Positions 41,785 through 50,157 of a stretch of DNA of 64,000 bases are shown one piece after another. Numbering within the stretch: the stretch's first letter is position 1; each line of letters opens with the position of its first letter. This DNA comes from Fibrella forsythiae (GTDB lineage Bacteria > Bacteroidota > Bacteroidia > Cytophagales > Spirosomataceae). Where the stretch lies: contig NZ_JAFMYW010000003.1 in assembly GCF_017353175.1 (NCBI RefSeq), forward strand, positions 310,001-374,000. The letters are read 5' to 3'. The translations under genes were made by a program, and so were the position numbers. The notes below the pieces were generated by a model. That model searched no databases and had not been told where the DNA came from. It was given only the letters and a program-made list of their open reading frames with translations.

Positions 41785-42951
41785 ATGAAAACTCTCTTTT
41801 CCCTCCTTATCTGTCTGGTAACGTACCCGGCGTTTGCCCAGTCTCCGTTCCGGTTCGAGGCTGAAACGGGCGTGTCGAGTCTCCGCTTACCAGCCCCGTA
41901 TCGGGCTGGCTGGCAGGTACGTCAGCAATTAACGGCCTACGTTCGCCCCCGGCTGGGCATTGCGCTGGGTATGGGTTGGGGCGGCTCGGCCAATAACGAC
42001 CCGTTGAACGCAGTACAAAACAAATATGGCCAGCCAGACCCCAACGCCCTGCTCGATTACTACAATCGGCAGGAAAGCATGACCGATCTATCAGCCGTTT
42101 GGTTGCCTCTGCTGACGCGCCGCCACCAACTAAAAGTGCAGGTCGGCCTATCGCTACAACGGCGGCGGGAAGTGAACATCGACAGCATTTTCCGGGAACA
42201 GCAAAACGACCCGTACTACGATGCGTTTCCGACCTATACTGATCAAAGCCGGGTAATGCCGATGGTCGCGTTGGGGTACGATTATCGGCTCTCGCCGCGC
42301 TGGTCGGTGGGTGTCAATGCCGTGGCTTATTTGCCTGCCAGTGAAAAAGCCATCACAACGTTTGGGTTGCGCACCTCGTACCGGTTCAACATCTCCCGCG
42401 ATTCGTTGGGAACAAGCGCCGGGTTTATCGAGCCGCTGACCTGGGGCGTACGGGTTGCGGCCAGTCGGGTAGGAGACAACGGCAGTTCAAGTGCGGCATC
42501 GCGCAACGTGACCAAATTCGTAGCCGGCCTATGGGCTGAGTACCCGTTATCGCTGACCTGGGCCATGCGCGGCGAATTCAATTACGCTCAGCGCGGCTAC
42601 CGGTTCGACGGGTACAAAACAAGTAGCGGTAGTGCAAGTGCCTTGACCGTCGAGGCGACGTACCTGGAAGTGCCGCTCCTGTTTCGTCACGAAGCCGCTG
42701 ATCGCCTGCACCTGTACGCTGGGCCTTATCTGGCTTTCCTGCTCGATGGCACCTCGCAACAGGAAGGGAAGCCAGCCGTATCTACAGGCGCACACACAAA
42801 CACCGGCCTCATGTTTGGCGCTGACTTTAAATTCAGTAAAAGTCTGTCGCTCGATCTCCGTTACCAGCGCGACCTGATCCAGCTTTCTACATCGCCCTAC
42901 AGTAACACGTTTCACAGCTACCAGCTAGGCGTGAATTGGGCGGTGCGCTAA
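41785..42951 (+). CDS. Outer-membrane beta-barrel protein
   Basis: 388 residues with signal peptide (LFSLLICLVTYPAFAQ), barrel strands such as RPRLGIALGMGWGG, VMPMVALGYDYRLSPRWSVGVNAVAYL and the end YQLGVNWAVR. PorT/OmpW-like outer membrane beta-barrel class. Separated from the previous barrel by 97 bp, so it may be the last gene of the sigma operon or have its own promoter. Confidence 0.78.
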   Translation: MKTLFSLLICLVTYPAFAQSPFRFEAETGVSSLRLPAPYRAGWQVRQQLTAYVRPRLGIALGMGWGGSANNDPLNAVQNKYGQPDPNALLDYYNRQESMTDLSAVWLPLLTRRHQLKVQVGLSLQRRREVNIDSIFREQQNDPYYDAFPTYTDQSRVMPMVALGYDYRLSPRWSVGVNAVAYLPASEKAITTFGLRTSYRFNISRDSLGTSAGFIEPLTWGVRVAASRVGDNGSSSAASRNVTKFVAGLWAEYPLSLTWAMRGEFNYAQRGYRFDGYKTSSGSASALTVEATYLEVPLLFRHEAADRLHLYAGPYLAFLLDGTSQQEGKPAVSTGAHTNTGLMFGADFKFSKSLSLDLRYQRDLIQLSTSPYSNTFHSYQLGVNWAVR

Positions 42952-42967
42952 TGGGTGTAGTGGTATC

Positions 42968-43027
42968 GCGTGTTGTTGTCGCAGGCGTAGGGGCGGGGCT
43001 TGCCTCCACCCTACGACAACAACACGC
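42968..43027. repeat. 14-bp perfect inverted repeat, convergent gap
   Basis: Arms 42968-42981 and 43014-43027 (GCGTGTTGTTGTCG and complement); the stem continues inward through GTAGGG/CCCTAC after a small bulge. It lies between the barrel gene and the permease gene, which converge. Confidence 0.7.
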
Positions 43028-43038
43028 ATCACCCCTCC

Positions 43039-44703
43039 CTACGCCAGTTTGCTTTTTCTGAAGCCGTAGGTGAAGTAAATGGCCAGGCCGATGACGAGCC
43101 AGATACCGAAGATTTGCCAGTTGCTGGCGCCTAGTTCAGTCATCAGGTAAAGATTGGTCAAGACGCCGATGACGGGCAACAGCGAGAAGTTGTACCGGAA
43201 GCCCTGAACGGCCAGAACTGCCCAAACACCCCAGAAAACAATCAACAGCGGTTTGCTTTCCAGCGTCTGAATCAGATCGCCGGTTGTGAGTGCATACCCC
43301 ATTACCAGTAGCAGCACCGCGCCGATGATGAACTTACCGTTGACATACGGCACCTTGAACTTCGACTGTGCCGTGAGGCCTTTGGCATCCAGGAACAGAA
43401 TGCCGCCGCAAACCATGATAAAGGCGAAGAACGTACCTACGCTGGTCAGGTCGACGAAAAATTTAAGGTCCATGAACAGCGATGGAATAGCGACCAGGAA
43501 GCCCGTGACGATGGTGGCAAACGACGGCGTTTTATATTTGGGATGAATTGCCGAAAAGCGTTTCCAGAGCAGTCCGTCGCGGCTCATCGTCATCCAGATG
43601 CGCGGCTGTCCCAACTGATACACGAGCAGCGCACTGGTGATGGCCACTACGGCGCTGACCGAAATAACGCCTGCCACAAAGTCCAGATTTACTTTCTGGA
43701 ACACATACGCCAGCGGATCACTTACGCCCAGTTCTTTGTAGTTTACCATACCCGTCAGCACCAGCGTGATCAGCACATACAGCACCGTGCAAATGGCCAG
43801 GCAGTAGAGCATGGCGCGGGGCAAATCACGTTGCGGGTTTTTGCATTCCTCGGCGGTAGTCGAGATTGAGTCGAAGCCGATAAACGCGAAGAAGACCGAG
43901 GCCACGCCACTCAGCACACCCGCCACGCCATTCGGGGCAAACGGCGACCAGTTTGCTGGTTTTACATAGAACGCCCCAACGCCAATGACCAGCGCAATTA
44001 CGGCCAGTTTCAGAACAACCAGGATGTTACTGGCCACCCGCGATTCTTTGATGCCGATGTAGACCAGCGCTGTAATCAGCACCGTAATGGTACCGGCGGG
44101 CAGGTTGGCAATCAGGTGAAAATCACCCAGCATTGGCGCATCAGACCAGGCCTGGGCCAGTATACGCGTGTTTTCGGGAAGTGTATCCAGCGACGTACCG
44201 GCGAGTTTTGTTTGTTCAACCAGTTCGAAAGCGCGGTGGGCGGTGCCGTAATCGGTGGCGAAATATTTAGGGAACGTGATGCCAAATCCGCTGAGCATCG
44301 ACGTGAAGTATTCAGACCACGAAATGGCCACGACCATGTTGCTGACGGCATATTCCAGGATGAGCGCCCACCCAATGACCCAGGCAAAGATTTCGCCGAA
44401 GGCTACATACGCATACGTGTAGGCGCTGCCGCTGACGGGCACCGTACTGGCAAACTGCGCGTAGCTGAGTGCGGTAAATACGCAGGCAATGGCCGTGAAC
44501 ACAAACAGCAGCGACACGGCTGGCCCGCCATTATAACTGGCCAGACCGATGGTGCTGAAAATACCAGCGCCAATAATAGCCGCAATGCCAAACGAGGTCA
44601 GATCGCGAACCCCCAGCGTTTTCACCATCTTGCTGGAATCGCCCTCAGTGGCATCACGTAGAATCTGCGTTACGGTCTTTTTGCGGAAAATAGAATCGCT
44701 CAT
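43039..44703 (-). CDS. APC-family amino acid permease
   Basis: 554 residues from MSDSIFRKKTV at 44703, with about 12-14 membrane helices. The family motif LGVRDLTSFGIAAIIGAGIFSTIG opens the first helix; FIGFDSISTTAEECKNPQRDLPRAM is the conserved loop of the cationic amino acid transporter (YfnA/CAT-like) branch. A longer start at 44730 would translate an arm of the adjacent hairpin, so it is rejected. Imports amino acids by cation symport or exchange; substrate unknown. Confidence 0.9.
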   Translation of the reverse strand: MSDSIFRKKTVTQILRDATEGDSSKMVKTLGVRDLTSFGIAAIIGAGIFSTIGLASYNGGPAVSLLFVFTAIACVFTALSYAQFASTVPVSGSAYTYAYVAFGEIFAWVIGWALILEYAVSNMVVAISWSEYFTSMLSGFGITFPKYFATDYGTAHRAFELVEQTKLAGTSLDTLPENTRILAQAWSDAPMLGDFHLIANLPAGTITVLITALVYIGIKESRVASNILVVLKLAVIALVIGVGAFYVKPANWSPFAPNGVAGVLSGVASVFFAFIGFDSISTTAEECKNPQRDLPRAMLYCLAICTVLYVLITLVLTGMVNYKELGVSDPLAYVFQKVNLDFVAGVISVSAVVAITSALLVYQLGQPRIWMTMSRDGLLWKRFSAIHPKYKTPSFATIVTGFLVAIPSLFMDLKFFVDLTSVGTFFAFIMVCGGILFLDAKGLTAQSKFKVPYVNGKFIIGAVLLLVMGYALTTGDLIQTLESKPLLIVFWGVWAVLAVQGFRYNFSLLPVIGVLTNLYLMTELGASNWQIFGIWLVIGLAIYFTYGFRKSKLA

Positions 44704-44710
44704 GAAAAAT

Positions 44711-44803
44711 AGTCGATAGTCAGGAGTCAATAGTCGATAGTCAGCTGGCGCAAGCGTACTCGGGTGTCAGCCGGCGATCGACTATTGACTCCGACTATCG
44801 ACT
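44711..44803. repeat. 27-bp inverted repeat in a divergent promoter gap
   Basis: Arms 44711-44738 and 44777-44803 are complementary over 27 bp with one bulged A. Each arm contains short direct repeats of AGTCGATAGTC. It lies between two divergent genes, so it cannot be a shared terminator. Confidence 0.8.
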
Positions 44804-44866
44804 TAATTTGACAACTTTGCCTTGATGATTCGTTAAAAATAGGCAGAGTTTACCCTTTTTTGCCAC

Positions 44867-45781
44867 ATGTCTATCCAGATCACCAATCTTTCTAAGCAAT
44901 ATGGCCAGCAGCGGGCCGTAGATTCCATCAGTTTGCAGGTTTCGCCTGGCGAAATAGTCGGTTTTCTGGGGCCAAACGGTGCCGGGAAATCGACAACTAT
45001 GAAAATAGCCACGGGCTACCTCTCGCCGGGTGAGGGAACGGTGATCGTCAACGGACACGACGTGCAGACCGACTCGATGGCCGTGCGCCGCAGCGTCGGC
45101 TACCTGCCCGAACACAACCCGCTCTATCTGGATCTGTACGTGAAGGAATACCTCCGTTTTGCCGGTGAGCTACACGGTATGAGCGGTTCTTCCCTAACAT
45201 CTCGAATTGCCGACGTGATTGAGCAGGTCGGCCTGACGAGCGAGCAGAAAAAACGCATTGGCCAGCTCTCGAAAGGCTACCGGCAGCGCGTGGGGCTTGC
45301 GCAGGCATTCCTCCATAACCCGCCCGTACTGATTCTAGACGAGCCAACTACCGGCCTCGACCCCAATCAACTTGCCGATATTCGGCAGGTGATCAAAACC
45401 GTTGGACGCGATAAAACGGTGCTCTTTTCGACCCATATCATGCAGGAGGTAGAAGCCCTTTGCGATCGGGTCATCATTATCAATAAAGGCAAAATCGTGG
45501 CCGACAGCCCCCTGGCCCTGTTGCGCGGCCAGACGGCGCAACAGGCTACGTACCTGGCCGAGTTTGAAAGTGCCCTGTCTGATCCGGCAGTGCTGGGTAC
45601 GTTGCCTGGCGTACTATCCGTTGAACAGGTCGGAGCCGGTCAATATCGCCTCACCGCCACGCCGGATACAGATCTTCGTGCCGCCATCTTCCGCCTTGCC
45701 GCCGACCGGGGTCTGACGCTCGTCGGCCTCCGCCAGCAGGAAGCCTCGCTGGAAGGAGTGTTCAAGGAGCTGACGAAGTGA
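44867..45781 (+). CDS. gldA: ABC transporter ATPase, GldA-like
   Basis: 304 residues, one ABC domain: Walker A GPNGAGKST, signature LSKGYRQRVGLAQA, Walker B LILDEPTTGLDPNQ, switch FSTHIMQEVEALCD, plus a C-terminal DUF4162-like tail to residue 304. Length and sequence fit GldA, the ATPase of the GldAFG system required for gliding in Flavobacterium. GldF and GldG are not adjacent, so a different drug/polysaccharide exporter ATPase remains possible. Confidence 0.8.
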   Translation: MSIQITNLSKQYGQQRAVDSISLQVSPGEIVGFLGPNGAGKSTTMKIATGYLSPGEGTVIVNGHDVQTDSMAVRRSVGYLPEHNPLYLDLYVKEYLRFAGELHGMSGSSLTSRIADVIEQVGLTSEQKKRIGQLSKGYRQRVGLAQAFLHNPPVLILDEPTTGLDPNQLADIRQVIKTVGRDKTVLFSTHIMQEVEALCDRVIIINKGKIVADSPLALLRGQTAQQATYLAEFESALSDPAVLGTLPGVLSVEQVGAGQYRLTATPDTDLRAAIFRLAADRGLTLVGLRQQEASLEGVFKELTK

Positions 45782-45900
45782 GTTAAGAGTTAAGCGTGTA
45801 GAATTAAGAGTTGCGTTGCTGTTATAGCGAACAGGGCTTTAGCAACGCAACTCTTAACTCTACACGCTTAACTCTTAACTCTACACGCTTAACTCTTAAC
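45782..45900. repeat. 39-bp inverted repeat with duplicated arm half
   Basis: Arms 45782-45820 and 45841-45879 pair at 38 of 39 positions around a 20-nt loop. The last 21 bp of the right arm (45859-45879) are repeated in tandem at 45880-45900. The repeat fills the convergent gap and runs into the 3' end of the mutarotase gene. Confidence 0.9.
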
Positions 45901-46764
45901 TGTTATCGAATAGTGGGCCACGAAGCTGTTGCCGGGGCGGATGCGGTGAATGCCTTGCTTACCCTCGATGGGCCGGGGCTTCGATGAGGTATCGGCAACG
46001 CCCAGCCAGGGTTCGATGCAGACAAACGGAGCGCCTGGCTTCGCCCAAATACCCAGGTAGGGGAAAACCGCGAAATCGAGCCGGATTGAGTGGTTGTTCT
46101 TGCGGCTCTTCAAGGTTACCTGCCGTGACTTTAAGGTCAGTAGCACCAGTGCATCGTTATCGAACAGAGTGGGTGTCAGGTTGAGTTGGCGGTTGTCGAG
46201 GCTGATTCGGGCCTTTTCGCCGCTCAACAGCCCATCGGCGCCAAGCAAGCTCGTCTCCAGCGATCCGTCGCGCTCGAACTCGATGTAATAATCCGTATAG
46301 TCTTCGCCTGGCTGAAAAGGTACATTGAAAGCCGGATGTGCCCCCACCGACATAAACATGTTATCGGTACCTTTATTTTTCACCCGGTAGGTGACCGTCA
46401 GTTCCGACCCGTCGAGCTCGTAGGTGATCTCGAACACGAAATCGTAGGGATAAACGGCTTTGGTGGCTTCTGACGAGTGCAGTTCAAACGAAGCGAATTC
46501 CGTACTCGATTCCGTGCAGATGAACTCCGAGGTGCGGGCAAAGCCGTGACGTTTCAGGGGGTACGTTCGCCCATCCACCACAATCTGATCGTTAGTTTGC
46601 CCGCCCACTACCGGAAACAAATTAGGTGCGTGCCAGGGCCATACGTTCGGGTCGGCCTGCCACAGATGTTCGATGCCCGTTTGCCGATTAAAAATCGAAG
46701 TGAGTTCGGCACCCTGATCGCGAATGCCGACCCGGAGATATTGATTTTGAAGCGTATGCGTCAT
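45889..46764 (-). CDS. Aldose 1-epimerase family protein
   Basis: 291 residues of the galactose mutarotase-like fold: GIEHLWQADPNVWPWHAPNLFPVVGG near the N-terminus, SVGAHPAFNVPF with the catalytic His, and PFVCIEPWLG with the Glu base. It interconverts anomers of an aldose or binds hexose-6-phosphate-like sugars (LacX/YeaD type). Its last residues (TVKS) and stop are encoded by the duplicated hairpin arm, so the C-terminus has been remodelled by the repeat. Confidence 0.88.
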   Translation of the reverse strand: MTHTLQNQYLRVGIRDQGAELTSIFNRQTGIEHLWQADPNVWPWHAPNLFPVVGGQTNDQIVVDGRTYPLKRHGFARTSEFICTESSTEFASFELHSSEATKAVYPYDFVFEITYELDGSELTVTYRVKNKGTDNMFMSVGAHPAFNVPFQPGEDYTDYYIEFERDGSLETSLLGADGLLSGEKARISLDNRQLNLTPTLFDNDALVLLTLKSRQVTLKSRKNNHSIRLDFAVFPYLGIWAKPGAPFVCIEPWLGVADTSSKPRPIEGKQGIHRIRPGNSFVAHYSITVKS

Positions 46765-46902
46765 AGGTGAATAAAAGAGAGTTAGCGCGATTGGTAATTT
46801 AACTGTACAAAAATTGATTGGTTTTTATAACATTGCCACCGCGAACCCGTTTAAGGCATAACCCGCTGAAAGCAGTTTTTGAAAAAAAGCATGGCGACCG
46901 TG

Positions 46903-46929
46903 TTGCATTAGTGATTTTTTTTACTTTTG
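46903..46929 (+). promoter_or_regulatory. Promoter TTG-N16-TACTTTTG for the DUF2795 gene
   Basis: TTG at 46903-46905 and TACTTTTG at 46922-46929, a perfect TAnnTTTG box. The gene starts at 46972, so the leader is about 35 nt. Confidence 0.6.
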
Positions 46930-46971
46930 CACCCTCAAAAATATTGACATCAAATCAGCTAGATTTCTACT

Positions 46972-47193
46972 ATGTACTGGACTCTCGAATTAGCATCCTA
47001 CCTTGAAGATGCCCCATGGCCTGCCACCAAAGATGAACTGATTGACTTCTCGATCCGGTCGGGTGCCCCACTGGAAGTGGTCGAAAACCTTCAGGAACTG
47101 GAAGACGACGGTCAGCCTTACGAAAGCATCGAGGAGATCTGGCCCGATTATCCCACTAAGGATGATTTCTTCTTCAACGAAGATGAATACTGA
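46972..47193 (+). CDS. DUF2795 small acidic protein
   Basis: 73 residues, very acidic, pattern MYWTLELASYLEDAPWPATKDELIDFSIRSGAPLEVVENLQEL of the DUF2795 family common in Cytophagales. A two-helix unit with the tail DDFFFNEDEY. Own promoter, strong hairpin after it, so likely a highly expressed single-gene transcript. Function not known. Confidence 0.85.
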   Translation: MYWTLELASYLEDAPWPATKDELIDFSIRSGAPLEVVENLQELEDDGQPYESIEEIWPDYPTKDDFFFNEDEY

Positions 47194-47201
47194 CAAGTAA
47201 C

Positions 47202-47276
47202 GGTAGTACACCGTACTACCAACAAAAAACGGGTAAGATCGCTACTGATGATCTTACCCGTTTTTTGTTGGTAGTA
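47202..47276. repeat. Perfect 27-bp inverted repeat with nested palindrome
   Basis: Arms 47214-47240 and 47250-47276 are exact complements around a 9-nt loop; the arm contains ACAAAAAACGGG/CCCGTTTTTTGT, so T-runs are inside the stem. A second palindrome (GGTAGTACACCGTACTACC, 47202-47220) overlaps the left arm and competes with it. Confidence 0.85.
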
Positions 47277-47389
47277 TATCTGAAATAATAGAAAGAGTAA
47301 CATTTGTTAATATGTTGGAAAATAATCAACCTATTTTTCAAGTTGTACACTAAACGGTACTGCAGGGCGTTTACCCTATAACATTGCAG

Positions 47390-47425
47390 AAAAGCCCCGA
47401 CACTGATAAACAGGTCGGGGCTTTT
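47390..47425. terminator. Bidirectional rho-independent terminator
   Basis: AAAAGCCCCGAC pairs with GTCGGGGCTTTT around a 12-nt loop. It lies in the 319-bp convergent gap between the DUF2795 and rhomboid genes; the remaining gap shows nothing else. Confidence 0.85.
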
Positions 47426-47512
47426 TCGTTAGTGAGTATCACCCTGAGCTGATTCGAAAGTGATGCCGCATCGGGGTATGTAGGGCACCAGCGGCCATAC
47501 AGGGCTATCGTC

Positions 47513-48265
47513 TTAAAAGATCAGTAGCGCCGTTATAAGTACCATGATTATTGGCAGGCCGACAGCAAACCATTTCGCCGTCATCCATTGAGGTACCGGC
47601 CAGCCTAGTTCTGCGCGAATGCCGGGATAAAAAACCATACCGCAGCCAATACCGCCCAGCAGCCCGCCAATATGCGCGGCGTTGTCGGCCCCGATGCTGA
47701 TGCCAATCAGTAAGTTGATCCCAACAACCGACAGAGTGCTCTTGAGCAATTCCTTACGGGCTTCATCATTGAATAGATTCGTCATGACCAACGCCAGCAA
47801 CACACCCTCGATACCGAAAATAGCGCCCGATGCTCCTGCGCTAACGGCGACGTTGTGCCACCAGAGGCTGCCCAGGCTGCCAGTCAGCCCCGTAGCGAGG
47901 TAGGCAACCAGGAAACGCCAACTGCCCAGCAGCGGCTCAATCTGCATGCCCAGATACCGCAGCGACATCATGTTCACGGCCAGGTGAATAACGCCAATGT
48001 GCAAAAAGCAGGCTGTCAGCAGCCGCCAGGGTTCACCAGCACGAGTGAGCGTGGTGAAATTGGCTCCCCATCGAACCAGGTCCTGCCCCGAAGGACTCAT
48101 GATGTTGACGCCCGAGAAGACCATTACCGCAAAAACAGCCATGTTGATCATCATCAGAATGGGTGTGATCCGGTAGCCATCACGGGGCGTAAATACATCG
48201 CGCAGACTACCCGGATGGTACCCCGGTTTCTCTTGTTGCGGGTGATTCGGTTCGGTGGGAGTCAT
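47513..48265 (-). CDS. Rhomboid-family intramembrane serine protease
   Basis: 250 residues with about six membrane helices. The catalytic dyad is visible: Ser in AGASGAIFGIEG and His in NAAHIGGLLGGIG; HLAVNMMSLRYLG gives the upstream His/Asn of the oxyanion site. Rhomboids cut transmembrane substrates within the bilayer. A short Pro-rich cytosolic N-terminus precedes the first helix. It is downstream of the PQQ dehydrogenase gene (86-bp gap with a hairpin). Confidence 0.9.
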   Translation of the reverse strand: MTPTEPNHPQQEKPGYHPGSLRDVFTPRDGYRITPILMMINMAVFAVMVFSGVNIMSPSGQDLVRWGANFTTLTRAGEPWRLLTACFLHIGVIHLAVNMMSLRYLGMQIEPLLGSWRFLVAYLATGLTGSLGSLWWHNVAVSAGASGAIFGIEGVLLALVMTNLFNDEARKELLKSTLSVVGINLLIGISIGADNAAHIGGLLGGIGCGMVFYPGIRAELGWPVPQWMTAKWFAVGLPIIMVLITALLIF

Positions 48266-48283
48266 ATGGGGAAAGAGAGTACG

Positions 48284-48335
48284 TTCCAGGTGCTTCGCTG
48301 AGTAGTCTTCAAGAGCACTAGCGGAGCACCTGGAA
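48284..48335. repeat. 16-bp inverted repeat between co-directional genes
   Basis: TTCCAGGTGCTTCGCT (48284-48299) pairs with 48320-48335 with one G-T wobble. It sits between the sugar dehydrogenase stop and the rhomboid start. Confidence 0.7.
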
Positions 48336-48350
48336 CCTGAAATGTGATAC

Positions 48351-49709
48351 CTACTTTTTGGCCATTACGCGCCAAACGGTGCCTTTTACCGAGTCTGTGA
48401 TATAGAGCGAACCGTCGGGCCCCTGCGCCAGACCTACCGGGCGGTGTTTTGCCGAACCGGGGCTAGCCAGTTCGAGCTTACCGGCATTGGCCTTTTTACC
48501 GGGGATTCCCTGCTCAGGAACACCCGCGAAGTTTTCGGCAAATACTTCGTAATCGCCCGATGGGCGGCCGTCTTTCCCGAATGGAATGAAAGCAACAAAA
48601 TAACCGCCCTGCATCAGCGGTGCCCGGTTCCAGGAGCCGTGGAAGCAAACAAACGCGCCGTTCTTATACCGGGCTGGAAACTGATTTCCCGTATAAAACA
48701 GCAAATCATTAGGTGCCCAGTGTGCCGGAAAGGCCATAATTGGTTTCTCTTTGCCTGCGCATTGATCCTGCCTGGTGCCATCGCCGCCATACTCGGGGGC
48801 CAGCAGTTTCTTGCCAAGGAAATGGTTGTTATAGCAATAGGGCCAGCCAAAATCGGCACCTTCTTTTACCATCAAAAATTCTTCAGACGGCAATTCGGCA
48901 CTGACTGAGTCGGTGAAAACACCGCCCCAGTTGTTCAGGTTGTCGCGGCCGTGTTGCAGGGCGTAAAGCGAGTTCGAGGCCGTGTTCCAGTCGAGGGCTA
49001 CGGCGTTACGGATGCCCGTAGCGTAACGTTTACCATCCGACTGGCGCTGGTTGGTCTTGTTGGCGTCGAACTGCCAGATGCCGCCGTAATTCTCCAGAAT
49101 GGGGCAGGGCATCTGGCCTTTCGAACCCGGCTGACGGTCTTTTTCCTGGCAGGCATTCGACGGGGCTCCGAAGTTGACAAACAACCGGCCATCGGGCGAA
49201 ATAGCCAGCGATTTACTGGCGTGCTGACGTTGTAGTGTCAGGCCCACCACGATTGGCTCGGGCAGGGCATCGGCCATTACCTTACCATTTGTGAGCTTGT
49301 AGCGATAGACCGACGTATCCGACGAGGCGTAGAGATAGCCGTTGGCAATGGCGGCACCCGTACCCGTATTGGTACTGAACATCACCGTTTCTTCGGCCCG
49401 GCCATCGCCGTTTGTATCGCGGAGTTGTACCAGCCCTTTGCCCTCTTTCAGGCGTTCGAGCTTTACGAAGACCGTTCCCGTTGTGGGATCTACGGCCACG
49501 TGGCGAGCTTTACCGATATTATCAGCAAACACCAGGGCGCTGAAGCCGGGTGTAAGTTTTAGGCCGCCATTGTCGTCATCGAAGCGGATTCCCTGGATAA
49601 CGGTGGCTTTTTTAAGTGGTTTACCCGGCCTGGGGGTGCCCGGCGTAGGGGCGGCGCTGGCTCCCAGGCTCAATGCGGCTAAGGGGAGAAGTAGAAGAGC
49701 AGTTTTCAT
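48351..49709 (-). CDS. PQQ-dependent sugar dehydrogenase-like protein
   Basis: 452 residues with signal peptide (LLLLPLAALSLGASA). A six-bladed propeller of the soluble glucose/sorbosone dehydrogenase type: LRDTNGDGRAEETVMF, YATGIRNAVALDWN, LPSEEFLMVKEGADFGWPYCYNN, RPVGLAQGPDGSLYITDS. The family oxidises aldoses in the periplasm with PQQ. Unlike the paralogues at 22.5 and 52.2 kb it has no cupredoxin domain. Confidence 0.87.
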   Translation of the reverse strand: MKTALLLLPLAALSLGASAAPTPGTPRPGKPLKKATVIQGIRFDDDNGGLKLTPGFSALVFADNIGKARHVAVDPTTGTVFVKLERLKEGKGLVQLRDTNGDGRAEETVMFSTNTGTGAAIANGYLYASSDTSVYRYKLTNGKVMADALPEPIVVGLTLQRQHASKSLAISPDGRLFVNFGAPSNACQEKDRQPGSKGQMPCPILENYGGIWQFDANKTNQRQSDGKRYATGIRNAVALDWNTASNSLYALQHGRDNLNNWGGVFTDSVSAELPSEEFLMVKEGADFGWPYCYNNHFLGKKLLAPEYGGDGTRQDQCAGKEKPIMAFPAHWAPNDLLFYTGNQFPARYKNGAFVCFHGSWNRAPLMQGGYFVAFIPFGKDGRPSGDYEVFAENFAGVPEQGIPGKKANAGKLELASPGSAKHRPVGLAQGPDGSLYITDSVKGTVWRVMAKK

Positions 49710-49822
49710 TGAAAGGAGACTAGCTTGTTAACGGTTCAATAACCATTTATAGAACGGCGAAGTTAGGCAGCTATAACAAAAACGTCTGCTTTAATCGTAT
49801 TCACACAAATCAAGGTAACAAC

Positions 49823-50026
49823 ATGAGCCCGCAACCAATACCTAACGTACCTGAACAAGACGAACCCGAAAGCAATACGCTGGGTGGTACAACAAGCACC
49901 GGCGCTGGCCCAGACGGCGAACAAGATACCGACCAAACACCCGAAACGACCGGCCTGGGCCACAAGGATCTCGATGAAGCCGGTGACGTAGCGCGCCGTA
50001 TTGATGAGCGAAATCAGGAAAAATAG
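49823..50026 (+). CDS. Small acidic hydrophilic protein
   Basis: 67 residues, rich in Pro, Thr, Gly, Glu and Asp (DEPESNTLGGTTSTGAGPDGEQDTDQTPETTGLG), then a short helix (LDEAGDVARRIDERNQEK). Likely disordered and cytoplasmic. No family recognised. Confidence rests on a clean ATG and its isolated position. Confidence 0.55.
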   Translation: MSPQPIPNVPEQDEPESNTLGGTTSTGAGPDGEQDTDQTPETTGLGHKDLDEAGDVARRIDERNQEK

Positions 50027-50157
50027 CTAAGTGTCCTAAAGGGGGAGCTGGAATACAGGAAATCAGAACGCACATTTGCTTTTGCAATCAAACTGGTGAT
50101 GCCATTCGGTATGTATTCTTTGCCAGTAGAAACAGAAGCCCGCCCTGATTATCACCT

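Noticed and set aside
44704-44730. Upstream ATG for the amino acid permease
   Set aside because: The extra nine residues are encoded by the arm of the 44711 hairpin.
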